This document shows positions 23,367 to 33,899 of a stretch of DNA of 64,000 bases, piece after piece. The position numbers and the translations under genes are program-made. Numbering within the stretch: position 1 is the stretch's first letter; each line of letters begins with the position of its first letter. The notes beneath the pieces were generated by a model that did not search any database, was not told the DNA's origin, and saw nothing but the letters and a program-made list of their open reading frames with translations. The DNA lies in NCBI GenBank assembly GCA_016760335.1, contig CM028669.1:12334882-12398881 (forward strand), written 5' to 3'. The stretch comes from Gastrodia elata (Eukaryota; Streptophyta; Magnoliopsida; Asparagales; Orchidaceae).

Positions 23367-24749
23367 ATGAGTAGAAGAAATTATACTGAATATCTTTTCG
23401 ATCCAAAAATTGAAAGAGCCCATCTACAAGCTAGAAGAGAACAAGCCATCTTAAATAACTAACAAGCTATTATGGAGAACTTTGATGAAATACCTAGAGA
23501 GCCTTTAGGAGAACCGCGGGATAGAACACTTAGGGATTATGCACTGCCCACTATTAGGGGCATTCCTCACACAATTGTTAGGCCAAACATAGAAGCCAAC
23601 AATTTTGAGATCAAACCTTCTACACTCAATATGGTTCAAAATTATCAGTTTGGTGGGTTAGCCACAGAGGACCCTAACTCACGCATTTCAAACTTTCTTG
23701 AAATATGTGATACCTTTAGGTTTAATGGTGTTTCTGAAGATGCCATTAAACTTAGGCTTTTCCCTTTTCCCTTAAGAGACAGAGCCAAGAGTTGGCTCAG
23801 CTCTCTACCGAGTGATTCCATCCGTACTTGGGATGATCTTGCTAGGAAATTCTTAGCAAACTATTTCCCTCCAGCGAAAACTGCTTGGTTGAGAATTGAG
23901 ATAACCAACTTCAATCAGTTCGAAGGGGAGATGTTATATGACGAGTGGGATCACTTTAAGGAATGCCTACGGTGATGCCCGCATCATGGGTTCCCTTTAT
24001 GGATGCAAGTGCAAACCTCTTATAATGGTCTGAATGCTCCAACAAGAACTCTCATTGATGCGGCTACCGGTGGCTCAATTAGTAGCAAAACCCAAGAAGA
24101 GGCTTATGACCTCTTAAGTAAAATGGGGACAAATGCATATCAATGGCCTCTCTACAGAAATGGTCACATGGCTAAAAATGAATGTAACTCTCTAGAAAAC
24201 TCACAACAAATTCGTGAACTCCAGAATCAAATCTCTCAACTCAATAAAAAGTTAGAACATGAGCAATTGAAATCTCATCAAGAGAGAGATTGTGAGTTAA
24301 GGAGTGTCAATATAATTATGAATTATGGCGGAAGTAGATAAAGGTTGGAGAACTCCTTTAAAGAATTCAAAACATCCACAACTAAAGTTTTGAATAAAAT
24401 TGATGCCACACTAAACAGACACGAACATACTCTTTTAAGGCAAGAGGAGTCAGTAAAAAATACTTAATAAAAACTAAAAGAAATCATGAGATAATTAGAT
24501 AAACCAGCTTTAGTAGGAGTCATTGGTGAGTATGAAAATGACTCAAGAAACTCTATAACCATAAGTAGTGGAAAAATAACTAAGCCGATTGTGAATAAGG
24601 AGGATGAAAAGACCATCACAACAACTAAAGAGGAACAAAGGGAAGAAGAAGTAATGAGCAGAAATGAGAGGAATGAAGTAAGGGTTTCAGAGAAGGTTCA
24701 ATCTAATGGCCAATTTAAGATCAACCCTAACATCCCCTACCCTTAGTGA
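23367..24749 (+). pseudogene. gag: ATH1 gag (retrotransposon capsid), inactivated
   Basis: The structural Gag polyprotein forms the retrotransposon's cytoplasmic particle. The frame starts at 23367 (MSRRNYTEYL), with an in-frame stop at 23460. It then reads ANNFEIKPS, MVQNYQFGGL, EDPNSRISNFLEICDTF, KLRLFPFPLRDRAKSWL and TWDDLARKFLANYFPP, the Athila capsid signature. After a stop at 23973 the same frame goes on with VQTSYNGL, TRTLIDAATGGS and EEAYDLL. The C-terminal part is a glutamine- and lysine-rich coiled-coil-like stretch (QIRELQNQISQLNKKLEHE). Further stops are near 24339, 24465-24470, 24492 and 24744-24749. No CCHC zinc knuckle is visible. Most stops could come from single C-to-T changes. 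Confidence 0.92.
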
Positions 24750-25671
24750 ATGGCTAAGGAGAAACTTGATGCCCAATTTCACAAATTTTTAAATACTCTT
24801 AAAACTCTTCACATAAACATTCCTTTCGCTAAAGCATTAGAGCAAATGCTAAGTTATGCCAAGTTTATGAAATATATCCTATCAAAGAAAAGAAGGATTA
24901 ATGAGAAGGAGACCGTGGCATTAACAGAAGAATGTAGCGCAATCCTTCAGAGAAAGATTCCCATTAAGAAGAAGGATCCTCGAAGCTTCACTATCCCCTG
25001 CACTATTGGCAACCAATATATCCAAAAGGCTCTTTGTGATCTGGGTGCATCCATAAATCTTATGCCTTTACATATTCAAGAAGCTAGGAATAGATCACTT
25101 GAAGCCTACCTCTATTCTCCTCTAATTTGCTGATAGATCTGTAAAAACCCCTTTAGGAATCGTGGAAAATATGCTTGTAAAGGTTGATAAATTCATCTTC
25201 CCAACTGATTTCATAATCTTAGACATAGAAGATGAAAACCAAGAAATCCCCATCATCTTGGGTAGACCATTTTTGGCTACCGGAAGAACATTGATTGATG
25301 TCAATAAAGGGGAATTGAGATTACGTTATGGAGATGAGGAGGTGAAATTTCATATAAATGGTTCTATGAGGCACCCATCTAAGCCCAATGAGGATTGTAG
25401 GGGGATCAATCTAATTGAAGAAGCATTATTATTAGGAGGCGTGGAAGAAGAAATGATGCTATTAAATGAGGATGATGAGAATCTAATGGAAGATGGAGTG
25501 ATTGAGGAATTGATTAAAGAAAGAAAAATAACTCAACCTAGATGTCCCACCATAATTAGAATTAAAACCTCTTCCTTCTCACTTAAAATATACTTATATA
25601 GGGGAGGAGACATCCTTTTCGATAAAAATTTATGCCTTGTTAAATCAACATCAAGAGAGGCTTTTATGTAA
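24750..25671 (+). pseudogene. pol: ATH1 aspartic protease region
   Basis: The frame continues directly from gag across the stops at 24744-24749 (open 24750-25133). It leads through LHINIPFAKAL, MLSYAKFMK and ETVALTEECSAI to the aspartic protease: IPCTIGN and the active-site region LCDLGASINLMPL near codons 95-107 of this piece. Near 25110-25130 the frame shifts, and the rest of the protease is in the overlapping frame 25162-25671 (LVKVDKFIFPTDFIILD, IPIILGRPFLATGRTLIDV). The order gag, protease, reverse transcriptase and the DLGAS form of the active site are typical of Athila-like elements. An acidic linker (VEEEMMLLNEDDENLMEDG) leads to reverse transcriptase. Confidence 0.92.
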
Positions 25672-26640
25672 GGTTTTAAAAGAACACAAGAGAGCAATTG
25701 GATGGAGTATAGCGAATCTGATGGGAATTAACCAAACTCTTTGTATGCACCGTATCTTTTTGGAGGATAACTCTACTCCATCGATTGAACCTCAAAGGCA
25801 TTTGAACCCTATCATAAAAGAAGTAATTCACAAAGAAACTATTAAACTCTTAAATGATGGAATCATATTCCCCATCTTTGATAGTCCTTGGGTGAGCCCT
25901 ATTCATGTGGTCCTAAAGAAGAGTGGGATGATCATTGTGCTTAATGATAACAATGAATTGATTCCCTCTAGAACAATGACTAGATGGAGAGTGTGCAATG
26001 ATTATAGGAGGCTAAATAAAGCAACTCGAAAGGATCATTACCGTCTCCCATTCATAGACCAAATGCTCGATAGGTTGGCAGGGAATCCCTATTTTTATTT
26101 TCTTGATGGGTATTCTGGGTATAATCAAATCCTAATTGCACCTGAAGACCAAGAGAAAACAACCTTCACCTGTCCCTATGGGACTTTTGCCTTTAGGAGA
26201 GTGCCCTTTGAGTTATGTAATGCTCCGGCCACTTTCCAATGCTGTATGATGACTATTTTCTCAGACATGATAGGGGAATTTTTGGAAATCTTTATGGATG
26301 ATTTCTCTGTTGTCGGAAGTTCCTTCGAACATTGTCTCGCCAATTTGGGAATGGTTTTAAAAAGGTGTGAAGAATCGAATTTGATCTTAAATTGAGAAAA
26401 ATTTCATTTTATGGTCGAAGAAGGTATTGTTCATGGTCATTTGATCTCTAAGAGAGAATTGAAGTTGATAAAGCTAAGGTTGAGGTAATTGAAAAAACTC
26501 TTTCCACCTATCAATATAAAAGGAATTAGAAGTTTCCTTGGGCATGCAGGATTTACAGAAGATTTATCAAAGACTTCTCCAATGAGAACTTGTACACTCT
26601 TTCATAAACAAAACCTCCTTTGTTTGCTAACTTTGCAAAT
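25637..26640 (+). pseudogene. pol: ATH1 reverse transcriptase, RNase H missing
   Basis: An open stretch of 252 codons (25637-26395) encodes most of the polymerase: LLNDGIIFPIFDSPWVSP, WRVCNDYRRLN, LPFIDQMLDRLAG, LDGYSGYNQI, TFTCPYGTFAF, LCNAPATFQ and the catalytic loop FMDDFSVVGSSFEHCL with both aspartates present. A stop at 26393-26395 stands where a tryptophan is usual, then the connection region (GIVHGHLISK; INIKGIRSFLGHAGF at 26515-26560) continues in broken frames. After about 26575 the sequence jumps to the region just before integrase (FANFANYLAGG at 26620), so the whole RNase H domain is deleted. FMDDFSV is the Athila-group form of the motif. Confidence 0.93.
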
Positions 26641-27858
26641 TATCTTGCAGGAGGAGTTATACCAAAAGACCTGAACTTTCAACAAAGAAAAAAATTCTTT
26701 ACTGACATAAAAAATTACTTTTGGTATGGTCCCTTCTTCTATAAATATTGCAATGATCAATTCCTAAGGAGATGTGTGCTCGATTCAGAAATTAAGGTCT
26801 CTACCATTGCCACACATCCCCTTATGGAGGGCACTATAAAATTGATCGAACGATAGCTAAGGTGCTTCAATCTGGGTTCTTTTGGCCTCATCTATTCAAA
26901 AATGATGTTGAGTATGTTAAAGGTTGTGATAAATGCCAAAGAATCATAAAGCTTAGCAAAAGGGATGAGCTCTCTTTGAATGGAATCTTCGAAGTGGAGC
27001 TATTTGACGTATGGGGAATTGATTTCATAGGCCCATTTCCTTTATCCCAAACTAATATGTATATTCTTATTACTGTTGAATATGTTTTGAAGTGGGTAGA
27101 GGCGTTTGCATGTGTGAACAATGTCGCTAAAACTGTTGTCAAATTTCTCAAGGAGCATGTGCTTGCGAGATTTGGTACTCCTAGATTTCTGATAAGTGAT
27201 GGGGAAAAGCATTTTTGTAATAGGCAGCTTGAGTTTTTTGAGAAGCTATGGAGTAAAACATAAGGTGGGAACTGCCTACCACCCTCATACTAGTGGACAA
27301 GTCGAAGTCTCAAACAGGAAACTCAAACAGATCTTAGAGAAGACAGCGAATCAAAATAGAAAAGATTGGACTTTAAAACTCTAAGATGCCCTATGGGCAT
27401 ATAGAGCTGCTTTTAAAACTCCCTTAGGAATGCCCCCCTACAGGCTTGTGTATGGTAAATCTTGCCATCTGCTCATGGAGTTGGAGCATCGTGCTTTTTG
27501 GGCCATCAAGAAATTGAACTTCGACTTCTAACATGCAGGAGCAAGGAGAATGCTTCAATTGAATGAGCTTGACAAATTCAGATTGAATGCTTATGAAAGT
27601 GCTAAAATGTACAAAGAAAAAATAAAAAAATGGCATGACAAATTAATTAAACCAAAGTATTTTCAACTAGGAATGAAGATACTTTTTTTTAATTCAAGAT
27701 TGAGATTATTTCTAGGGAAACTAAAGTCTAGGTGGATGAGCCTGTTTATAGTTACAAAGGTCTATCCTTATGGAGCCATAGATGTTACTTCAAGCGAAGG
27801 AACCTTCAAGGTAAATGGGAATCGGTTAAAGCCTTATTTGAAAGATAGTAGCTTGTAG
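26620..27858 (+). pseudogene. pol: ATH1 integrase
   Basis: The integrase inserts the DNA copy into the genome. After the linker (QQRKKFFTDIKNYFW), the zinc-binding end is damaged: the first histidines lie at the frameshift near 26815-26860, but CDKCQR is intact. The core has VWGIDFIGPF (first Asp), FGTPRFLISDGEKHFCN (second Asp) and SGQVEVSNRKLKQILEK (Glu), so all three catalytic acids are readable, though in different frames (26862-27263, then 27196-27384). A stop near 27381 precedes DALWAYRAAFKTPLG. The C-terminal part is open at 27550-27858: LQLNELDKFRLNAYE, WHDKLIK, LFNSRLRLF and TFKVNGNRLKPYL. No chromodomain follows, as expected for Athila. Confidence 0.93.
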
Positions 27859-28779
27859 GAGAAAGGAGGACAGACCTTACAAGACCTTCCTATGGAAGGA
27901 ATCACATAGTAGATTTTACTCGTGTCAAGTTGAGAGGTTAAAACAAGTGCTTAATGGGAGGCAACCCACGCCTAAATTAGGTTATAATCTTTCTTGTTAT
28001 CATTTCTAGTTTTTCTTTTTGTGTTTTGTTTTTTTGAAAGAAATAAATTATGGATTCTCATATTTTTAAAATCTTTCTATGATTTGCAAATGACAAATTT
28101 TTCTGAACTTTTCAAGACTATGAAAGTTACAAATATATCAATGTAAGAATTAATTATCAACCAAAATTTGCTTAATGAAAAATGACTAAACTCATCAACA
28201 ACATTAAATCATTTAAATAAAGGAATGATCCCAGGTTGTTGCTAGTCTCCAAACAATTTAACAAAATCAATGCTAAGGTCTAAGTGTGGGAGAAAGCTTA
28301 GAAATCAAAACTAGTGATTAAATTGAGTAAACTAAAGAGTGTACTAGGCTCCTATAGGACTTCATGATCACAAAGAATTAGAACTGGGATGAAGAAAAAT
28401 ATCTCTCCCAAAGAAAAAAATAAAATAGGATGATGAAAAATATCTCTCCTAAGAATATTAAACATCTTTGTGATTCATAAGAAGGAGCACATATGGCACA
28501 AAACTCTTGATTACTTACTTCCTCACTAGTTTAGTGAATTCCAAAGAACCTTTCCCATCATGTAGCATCAAGCATTACTTAACTTAAAATTGGAGACTAG
28601 TCTATCAACTATGGCTCATAATCAGAGATAGAAAAGTGTAATGGTGAAAAATTTGCTTGTCATTTCAGTTAAGCATAAATTTTGAACTACAATCAATTTC
28701 ACATTGATATTACATATTGACTATCATACCTTAAAAGTAGAAAAATCATTTTTTGAGCTTACTCAAGGATGAGCAAGAA
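27859..28779 (+). other. ATH1 3' untranslated region
   Basis: This is non-coding internal sequence between pol and the polypurine tract. It contains GGGAGGCAACCCACGCC near 27957 and a purine-rich repeat GATGAAGAAAAATATCTCTC (28390 and 28431, about 40 bp apart). The blocks GGCTCCTATAGGACTT and GGAGCACATATGGCAC recur in ATH2 at 55795-55920, showing that this region is conserved between the two elements. No envelope-like open frame is present. Confidence 0.75.
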
Positions 28780-28795
28780 TCTAAGTGTGGGGGTG
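28780..28795 (+). promoter_or_regulatory. ATH1 polypurine tract
   Basis: AATCTAAGTGTGGGGGTG immediately precedes the 3' LTR start TGCTAATTCC at 28796. The same TAAGTGTGGG string earlier at 28280 may be a second purine tract. This primes plus-strand DNA synthesis. Confidence 0.8.
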
Positions 28796-29539
28796 TGCTA
28801 ATTCCATAATTTATATACTAAATAAAGAAAAAAGCTCATACAAATCCTTATTAGAAATAGCCCACCTTGATCAAATTATGCTTATTTTATGGTAAAATAT
28901 GAGCTCAACAATTTCTAGGAGAATCTGGAGTATTTCTGCAATTTTTGGAAGAAAGCTGTTTTAGCGCCCCACAGCGCACTCCGGCTACTGGTATGCAAAA
29001 AGCACTAACCTAAGGGGATTTCTAAAATATGGAGCGATTCTGCTACTGTGCGCCCTAGAGTGCTGCAACGAGTAAGTTTTCAAAACTAAATCGCTATAGT
29101 GCACTACTACGAGAGAGTTTTCGAAACTTAATCTCTACAGCGTGCTGCAGCGTGCTTCAATGGGTGCCAAAATTCTGTCTTCTCAGGGCATTATTTGCGG
29201 TTGAGATATGACTCCCTGCCTGATCCTTGTCTCCCAGCTGCCATATCTTTTACAACATAGTATTTTTAAAGGAAAAATGAGGGTTTTTAAATGAATTTGT
29301 GATTAAAAAATGGAAAAGGAGAGGTCTTGTCATGACTCAAGTGGGCTAAGCACTCATGACAACAGTAATATGGAGGGAAAGAGGCAAAATTTGAATGTAA
29401 GAAAGGAGATTGAATCCTCTATAAATGCAGCTTTTCTTCACAAGAGAAGGGTTCCCAATTTTCACTCAAAAATTTTAGCTTTTAAGAGGCTGCATAGAAG
29501 AAGAAGGAGACCTCTCAAAGGGAGGTTGAAGAGACTATT
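28796..29539 (+). mobile_element. ATH1 3' LTR, left part
   Basis: It matches 21218-21957 of the 5' LTR, including the GC-rich palindromic units (28970-29165) and the GAAGAAGAAGGAGACC block. It is interrupted at 29539 by CHR2; the left target copy CTATT is 29535-29539. The frame at 29310-29648 starts here and reads into CHR2's LTR, so it is spurious. Confidence 0.93.
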
Positions 29540-32113
29540 TGTGGGGCCCTATACCCTCTGCGGCCATGCTAAAATTGAAGATAGTATAATCATGAGGAGT
29601 ACAGTGCTCCAACTATGGAAAATCCCCAACCTATGTAGAGTCAGATAAGACCTAACCAGCCTTAAGCAGAGGACTTGTCACCTGGAACTGTGAATATACA
29701 TTAACATATCAAAGTAGTGGAAGCAGAAAGTAGTATAATATATCATTCACATAACAGCATAGTATATAAAAGTAAATGCAATAGTAACTTAACTCAAAGT
29801 GCAGAAAGTAAATACATCCGAATTAATTATTATAGACTGAAAGTTTAAAAGAAAGAAAAGATCTCTTAAGCTCACAAAAAAAAAGGAAAACCTATCTAAG
29901 TGACCACAAGAAGGTCCTCCTCCTGTGCTAGCTCCTCTCCTGCAGAACCACCAATGAACAGCTCCAAATCTGACATTTAGGGGTATCACAAATGTCAGGG
30001 CCCCAGCCAACAAAATAAATAATTACAGTTAGACAAATTGCCTAAGTACATCTTAAGCTAATTTAAGTGAACTGAATATTTAAAGATATCACATTAACTA
30101 CTTTAGACATGCAAGTAATATAAGGTGCATCAAGCTATAAAGGAAAATATAGTTATAAATATTACATTTATGACTGAACAACAAGTATGTAAAGGAACAT
30201 ACAAAAACATGAAATAGTTAAGGTGTGGCTAAAGGGCAAAATAATAGCAAGTACTGAAGAACTCATCCTAACATACTTATGATCACATGAATACATGCTA
30301 GTTTCACAAAAAGTAAACTATAATGAAATGTGCTAAAATAACATACAAAAACTAGCATCCTAAATGTGCCAATATTTATTAATTACTCAATAGGAACATA
30401 ACAAGCATGCAGATTAAATATATAAGAAGGCCACTAAAACATGTGGCAAAGAAAGCTAAGTAAATAAATGAGCCCAAAGTAAAGCCACTGAAGCATGTGC
30501 CAAAGCATCTAAAAGCACTAAAAAGTAAGGCCACTGAAGCATGTGGAAAAGCAAAATAAAGCACTGAACTAAACTGAAGTAAAAGTATGCCTAAACATAG
30601 TACTGTCATAATATAAATAGGCCATACAGGGCCTCTGAACAAAAAGTTCAACATGTGTCCATCCTAGACATCATCAGAGCTAGGTCCGAGTTAAACTTAT
30701 AGAGTAAGACATGTATCCATCCCAGCCAAGCACTGGGTTAGGTCTGAGTCTATTCTATAATAAAAACTAGAACTGAGGAGGCAGACTAAGTTAGGACATA
30801 CCCTACCGGACTGAATGCGCTGAAAGAGCTGAATGTTATTCTTTTCAAGGACTAACTTAGGATGTATTTTCAATATCCTAAGTTTACCTATTATGCTCAG
30901 GGGATAAGGCTCAATATTCGAGGTGTGTAGAGCAATCAAAGTCAAAGTAAGCAAGAGACTCACATTATTGAACTGCAGCCCGAAATCAAACAGTATGGGT
31001 CAGGATCTAAAATGGCCTGGCATAGTGGATCATCCCCGCAGGTAATTCCCCTGATGCCCAATCCTCTAGGGTTAGCTTCAGGCACCTAATTCTCCATGCA
31101 TGAGCCAAGCCGCGCCTAGATCTCGACGGCTTCACCATCAGTGGAGATATATGCATCGAATAAACTATTAAGCCCTCTCTGGAACATCCTGGATCGATGG
31201 AGTGCTACTCGACCGAGGTGACTTCTAAGGCGCACCTGTGAGGAGTGACTTCTCCTCACAGAGCCAATGACATGAGCTAAGATCTATTCTTAAATGATCA
31301 CAGGCTGAAGGAGAATTGATTGGGCCACTTGACTAGTCCCGAGAATAGCCAACATTGGGATTGGCCATAAATGGGAAGTTCCTAACAGTCTAGTTGAACT
31401 GGCAGGGAGAGTCGCAGAAAAAGTCAACGTGGATGGTATGAGCAAATTTTTGCTGTCGGGAAACAATCGCGATAAGAACGAAGATGAACAGCGCTCGGGT
31501 GGGTTCTGCTGTCTGATCTACGAAGCCGTTGGGATTGAACGGTCTGATGCAGCTCCCAGATAACAAAACTACGGGTGAGATCTTGATTATTAGATACTCA
31601 CTAATGTTTTGATGCTCCATATTAGATCGTAGCGTGATTAATCCTGTTGTTGGATAGAGATGCAGAGATGCGTGCTAATGCAACCATTCGATGGTTATGC
31701 TGCCTCACTATCGGGACCTCGCAGCGGATCTGTCATGGTCTTGACATCAAATTCCATGGCTAAATAATAAATTTAATATATTAAATTAATATTTTAAATC
31801 ACATAATAATTAATTAATAATTACAATAATTTTCAAAATTAAATTTAGGACCAAATGAGCTTAAAAAATTCTCAAAAATTCACCTTTAGCTAATTAGGGC
31901 ATGAAGAATTCAATAATGAACTCATATATTAATTCGGAGATCATATTAATTTATGTATTTTTCAGTATGCAAAATTCTCAATTTAGCTATGATTGATGCC
32001 AAACTTCTCGGATTAGATTTAAATGACCCATTGAGTCTAATGGAATCAAAATTAGAGCTTATATTATCTTAATAAATCTAAATTTGGCTAGGGTAACAAC
32101 TAGGGTTATTACA
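29540..32113 (-). mobile_element. CHR2 3' LTR with two internal deletions (2574 bp)
   Basis: On the plus strand it runs TGTGGGGCCC to GGGTTATTACA. It matches 37690-42627 except that sequence equivalent to about 39118-40780 (1.66 kb) and about 41165-41844 (0.68 kb) is absent; adding these back gives about 4.92 kb, matching the other LTR. A GC-richer zone (30960-31760) corresponds to 40790-42260. Reading frames at 29789-31620 on the minus strand are LTR translations. Confidence 0.92.
30425..30560 (-). repeat. Minisatellite in CHR2 3' LTR
   Basis: Three imperfect copies of GCCACTGAAGCATGTGGCAA lie about 50 bp apart (near 30428, 30483 and 30530). The same array is at 38584-38710 in the other LTR, so it predates this insertion. 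Confidence 0.75.
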
Positions 32114-32127
32114 GACTCCCTCACTTA
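32114..32127 (-). promoter_or_regulatory. CHR2 polypurine tract
   Basis: On the minus strand TTAAGTGAGGGAGTC directly precedes the LTR start TGTAATAACCC. Together with GAGTGGGGGAGTC in CHR3 and AAAGGGGGAGTC in CHR1 this fixes the sense orientation of the whole long-LTR family. Confidence 0.88.
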
Positions 32128-32229
32128 AGAATGATATCATCACCGACATCACTCAGTGGAGAAAGTACTACAAGGACTGAAAAATTAAATGAAATAGAAA
32201 GAAAAGGAAAGAACGGTACCTGGACTTGT

Positions 32230-33700
32230 AAGGAGCTACAGATATTTATTGCATATATCCACTTCTTTTTCCCAAGTATATTCTTCCAAAGATCGATTCT
32301 CCATTGGACCTTGATCATTGGAATTGAACAATTTTCTAGCTACTTCTGATCACGAGCTAAGACTTGATTGGTTCTTCAGCATAAGAGAGATCGGGTTGAA
32401 TTTCTACTGCTGGAAGTTGGATGAGATGAGAAGGATCTCTGAGACATCTCCTTAATGACAATACATATAACACATTGTGAAGGGCTGCAAAGTCATCAGG
32501 AAAATTCAACCTATAGACAGATGATCTTACTTTGTCCAAAATCTCAAAAGGTCCAACATAGCGGGGACTGAGTTTCCCTGCAACATCAAATATGTAGACA
32601 CCCTTCATTGGACTGACTTTCAAATAAGCAGAATCTCCAACATTGAATTCTAGGAGATGATGATGAGCATCATGATACTTGCTCTGTCAATCTTTAGCAG
32701 AACGGATCCTCTACTAAATTAAATGAATTTTCTTATTAGTTTCTTCAATTAAGTCAGACCCAAAAAGTTGAACGCTTCCTGTTTCTGGCCAAGCTAACGG
32801 AGTACTGCATTTTCTACCATTCAATGCTTCATAAGGAGCCATTTTAATACTGGATTATAAATTGTTATTGTAGGCAAACTCCACTAATGGAATGTGATCT
32901 TCCCAGTAATCAGCAAAATTGTGAACATAAAGCCTAAGCAAATCCTCTAGAACCTGATTTACTTTTTCAGTCTGACCATCCATTTGAGGATAAAAAGTTG
33001 TACTCATAGCTAGAGTAGTACCTAAATCTTGGTGCATAGCTTGCCAGAACTTATAAGTAAATCCATTATCTCTGTTGGATATGATTAATTTCGGAATACC
33101 ATGCATCCTCATAATTTCTTTGATATAGAGCTTTGCTAGCTTTTCAATAGAATCAATCTGACGGATAGGAAGGAAGTGCGCTGATTTGGTTAAACGATCT
33201 ACTATAACCCAAATTGCATCGGCACCAGATTTTGCGGAGGCAATCCCATAACAAATTCCATTGATATATCAAACCATTTCCATTCAGGAATTTCTAATGG
33301 ATGGAGAAGACCACCAGGTCTTTGGTGCTCGGCCTTTACCAAGTTGCAGGCATGACACTTAGCCATAAAATTGGCTACTCTCTTTTTCATACCGAGCCAC
33401 CAAAATGATTATTTTAGATCCTGGTACATCTAAGTAATGCCTGGATGAACGTGGTATCCAGAATTTTGGCCTTCTACCAAAACTTCATGGTGTATGGATT
33501 TAGGAATCCACAAACAATTTCCTTGATAAATCATGTCGTTATGCATCAGCAAATCATGACGGCTGCCACCTTCAATATCTAATTTGAATTTCAGATAGTC
33601 TTCATCCTTGGTCTGCGAGATGGATAAATCTCTATGGAAATTAGGTTCCACATTAATATTTACTAGAAGCGAACTCAGCATATTGCCACTGACTGGAGAA
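32230..33700 (-). pseudogene. pol: CHR2 integrase with chromodomain-like C-terminus
   Basis: In sense order: N-terminal region with HHEVLVEGQNSGYHVHPG (33681-33430), the CHAC zinc-ligand pair and RPGGLLHPL, then the core. The first catalytic site reads DISMEFVMGLP, with Glu for the usual Asp, and the second reads IISNRDNGFTYKFW, with Asn for Asp. The Glu region (GQTEKVNQVLEDLLR) is kept, so two of three catalytic acids are changed. The C-terminal part (32623-32357) has KLSPRYVGPFEILDKV and VYRLNFPDDFAALHNVLYVS-like sequence. Last comes a degraded chromodomain-like stretch (MIKVQWR, then TWEKEVD in another frame) ending near 32240. The plus-strand frame at 32131-32349 is a shadow. Confidence 0.93.
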
Positions 33701-33899
33701 ATCTCTTACTTACAAAATTCTTATTCTAAAGAACTGGAGGCAATCATGGCAGATAGAGTAGCACGACGGCTAAGGGCAGCGGCCACATCATTTGCCTTTC
33801 CTGGATGATACTGAATACTTAGGTCATAATCACTGATGAGTTCTAACCATCTTCTCTGACGGTAATTTAGTTCTCTTTGAGTGAAGATATACTTTAAGC

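Noticed and set aside
30379..30654. A 91-codon membrane-protein-like frame on the minus strand with a relative at 38570-38806
   Set aside because: It covers the three-unit minisatellite of the CHR2 LTRs, so the CFSGF-like repeats in the translation come from the DNA repeat. The two copies are the element's two LTRs.
32131..32349. Open frame of 72 codons on the plus strand next to the CHR2 polypurine tract
   Set aside because: It is the complement of CHR2's chromodomain-like end and 3' non-coding sequence.
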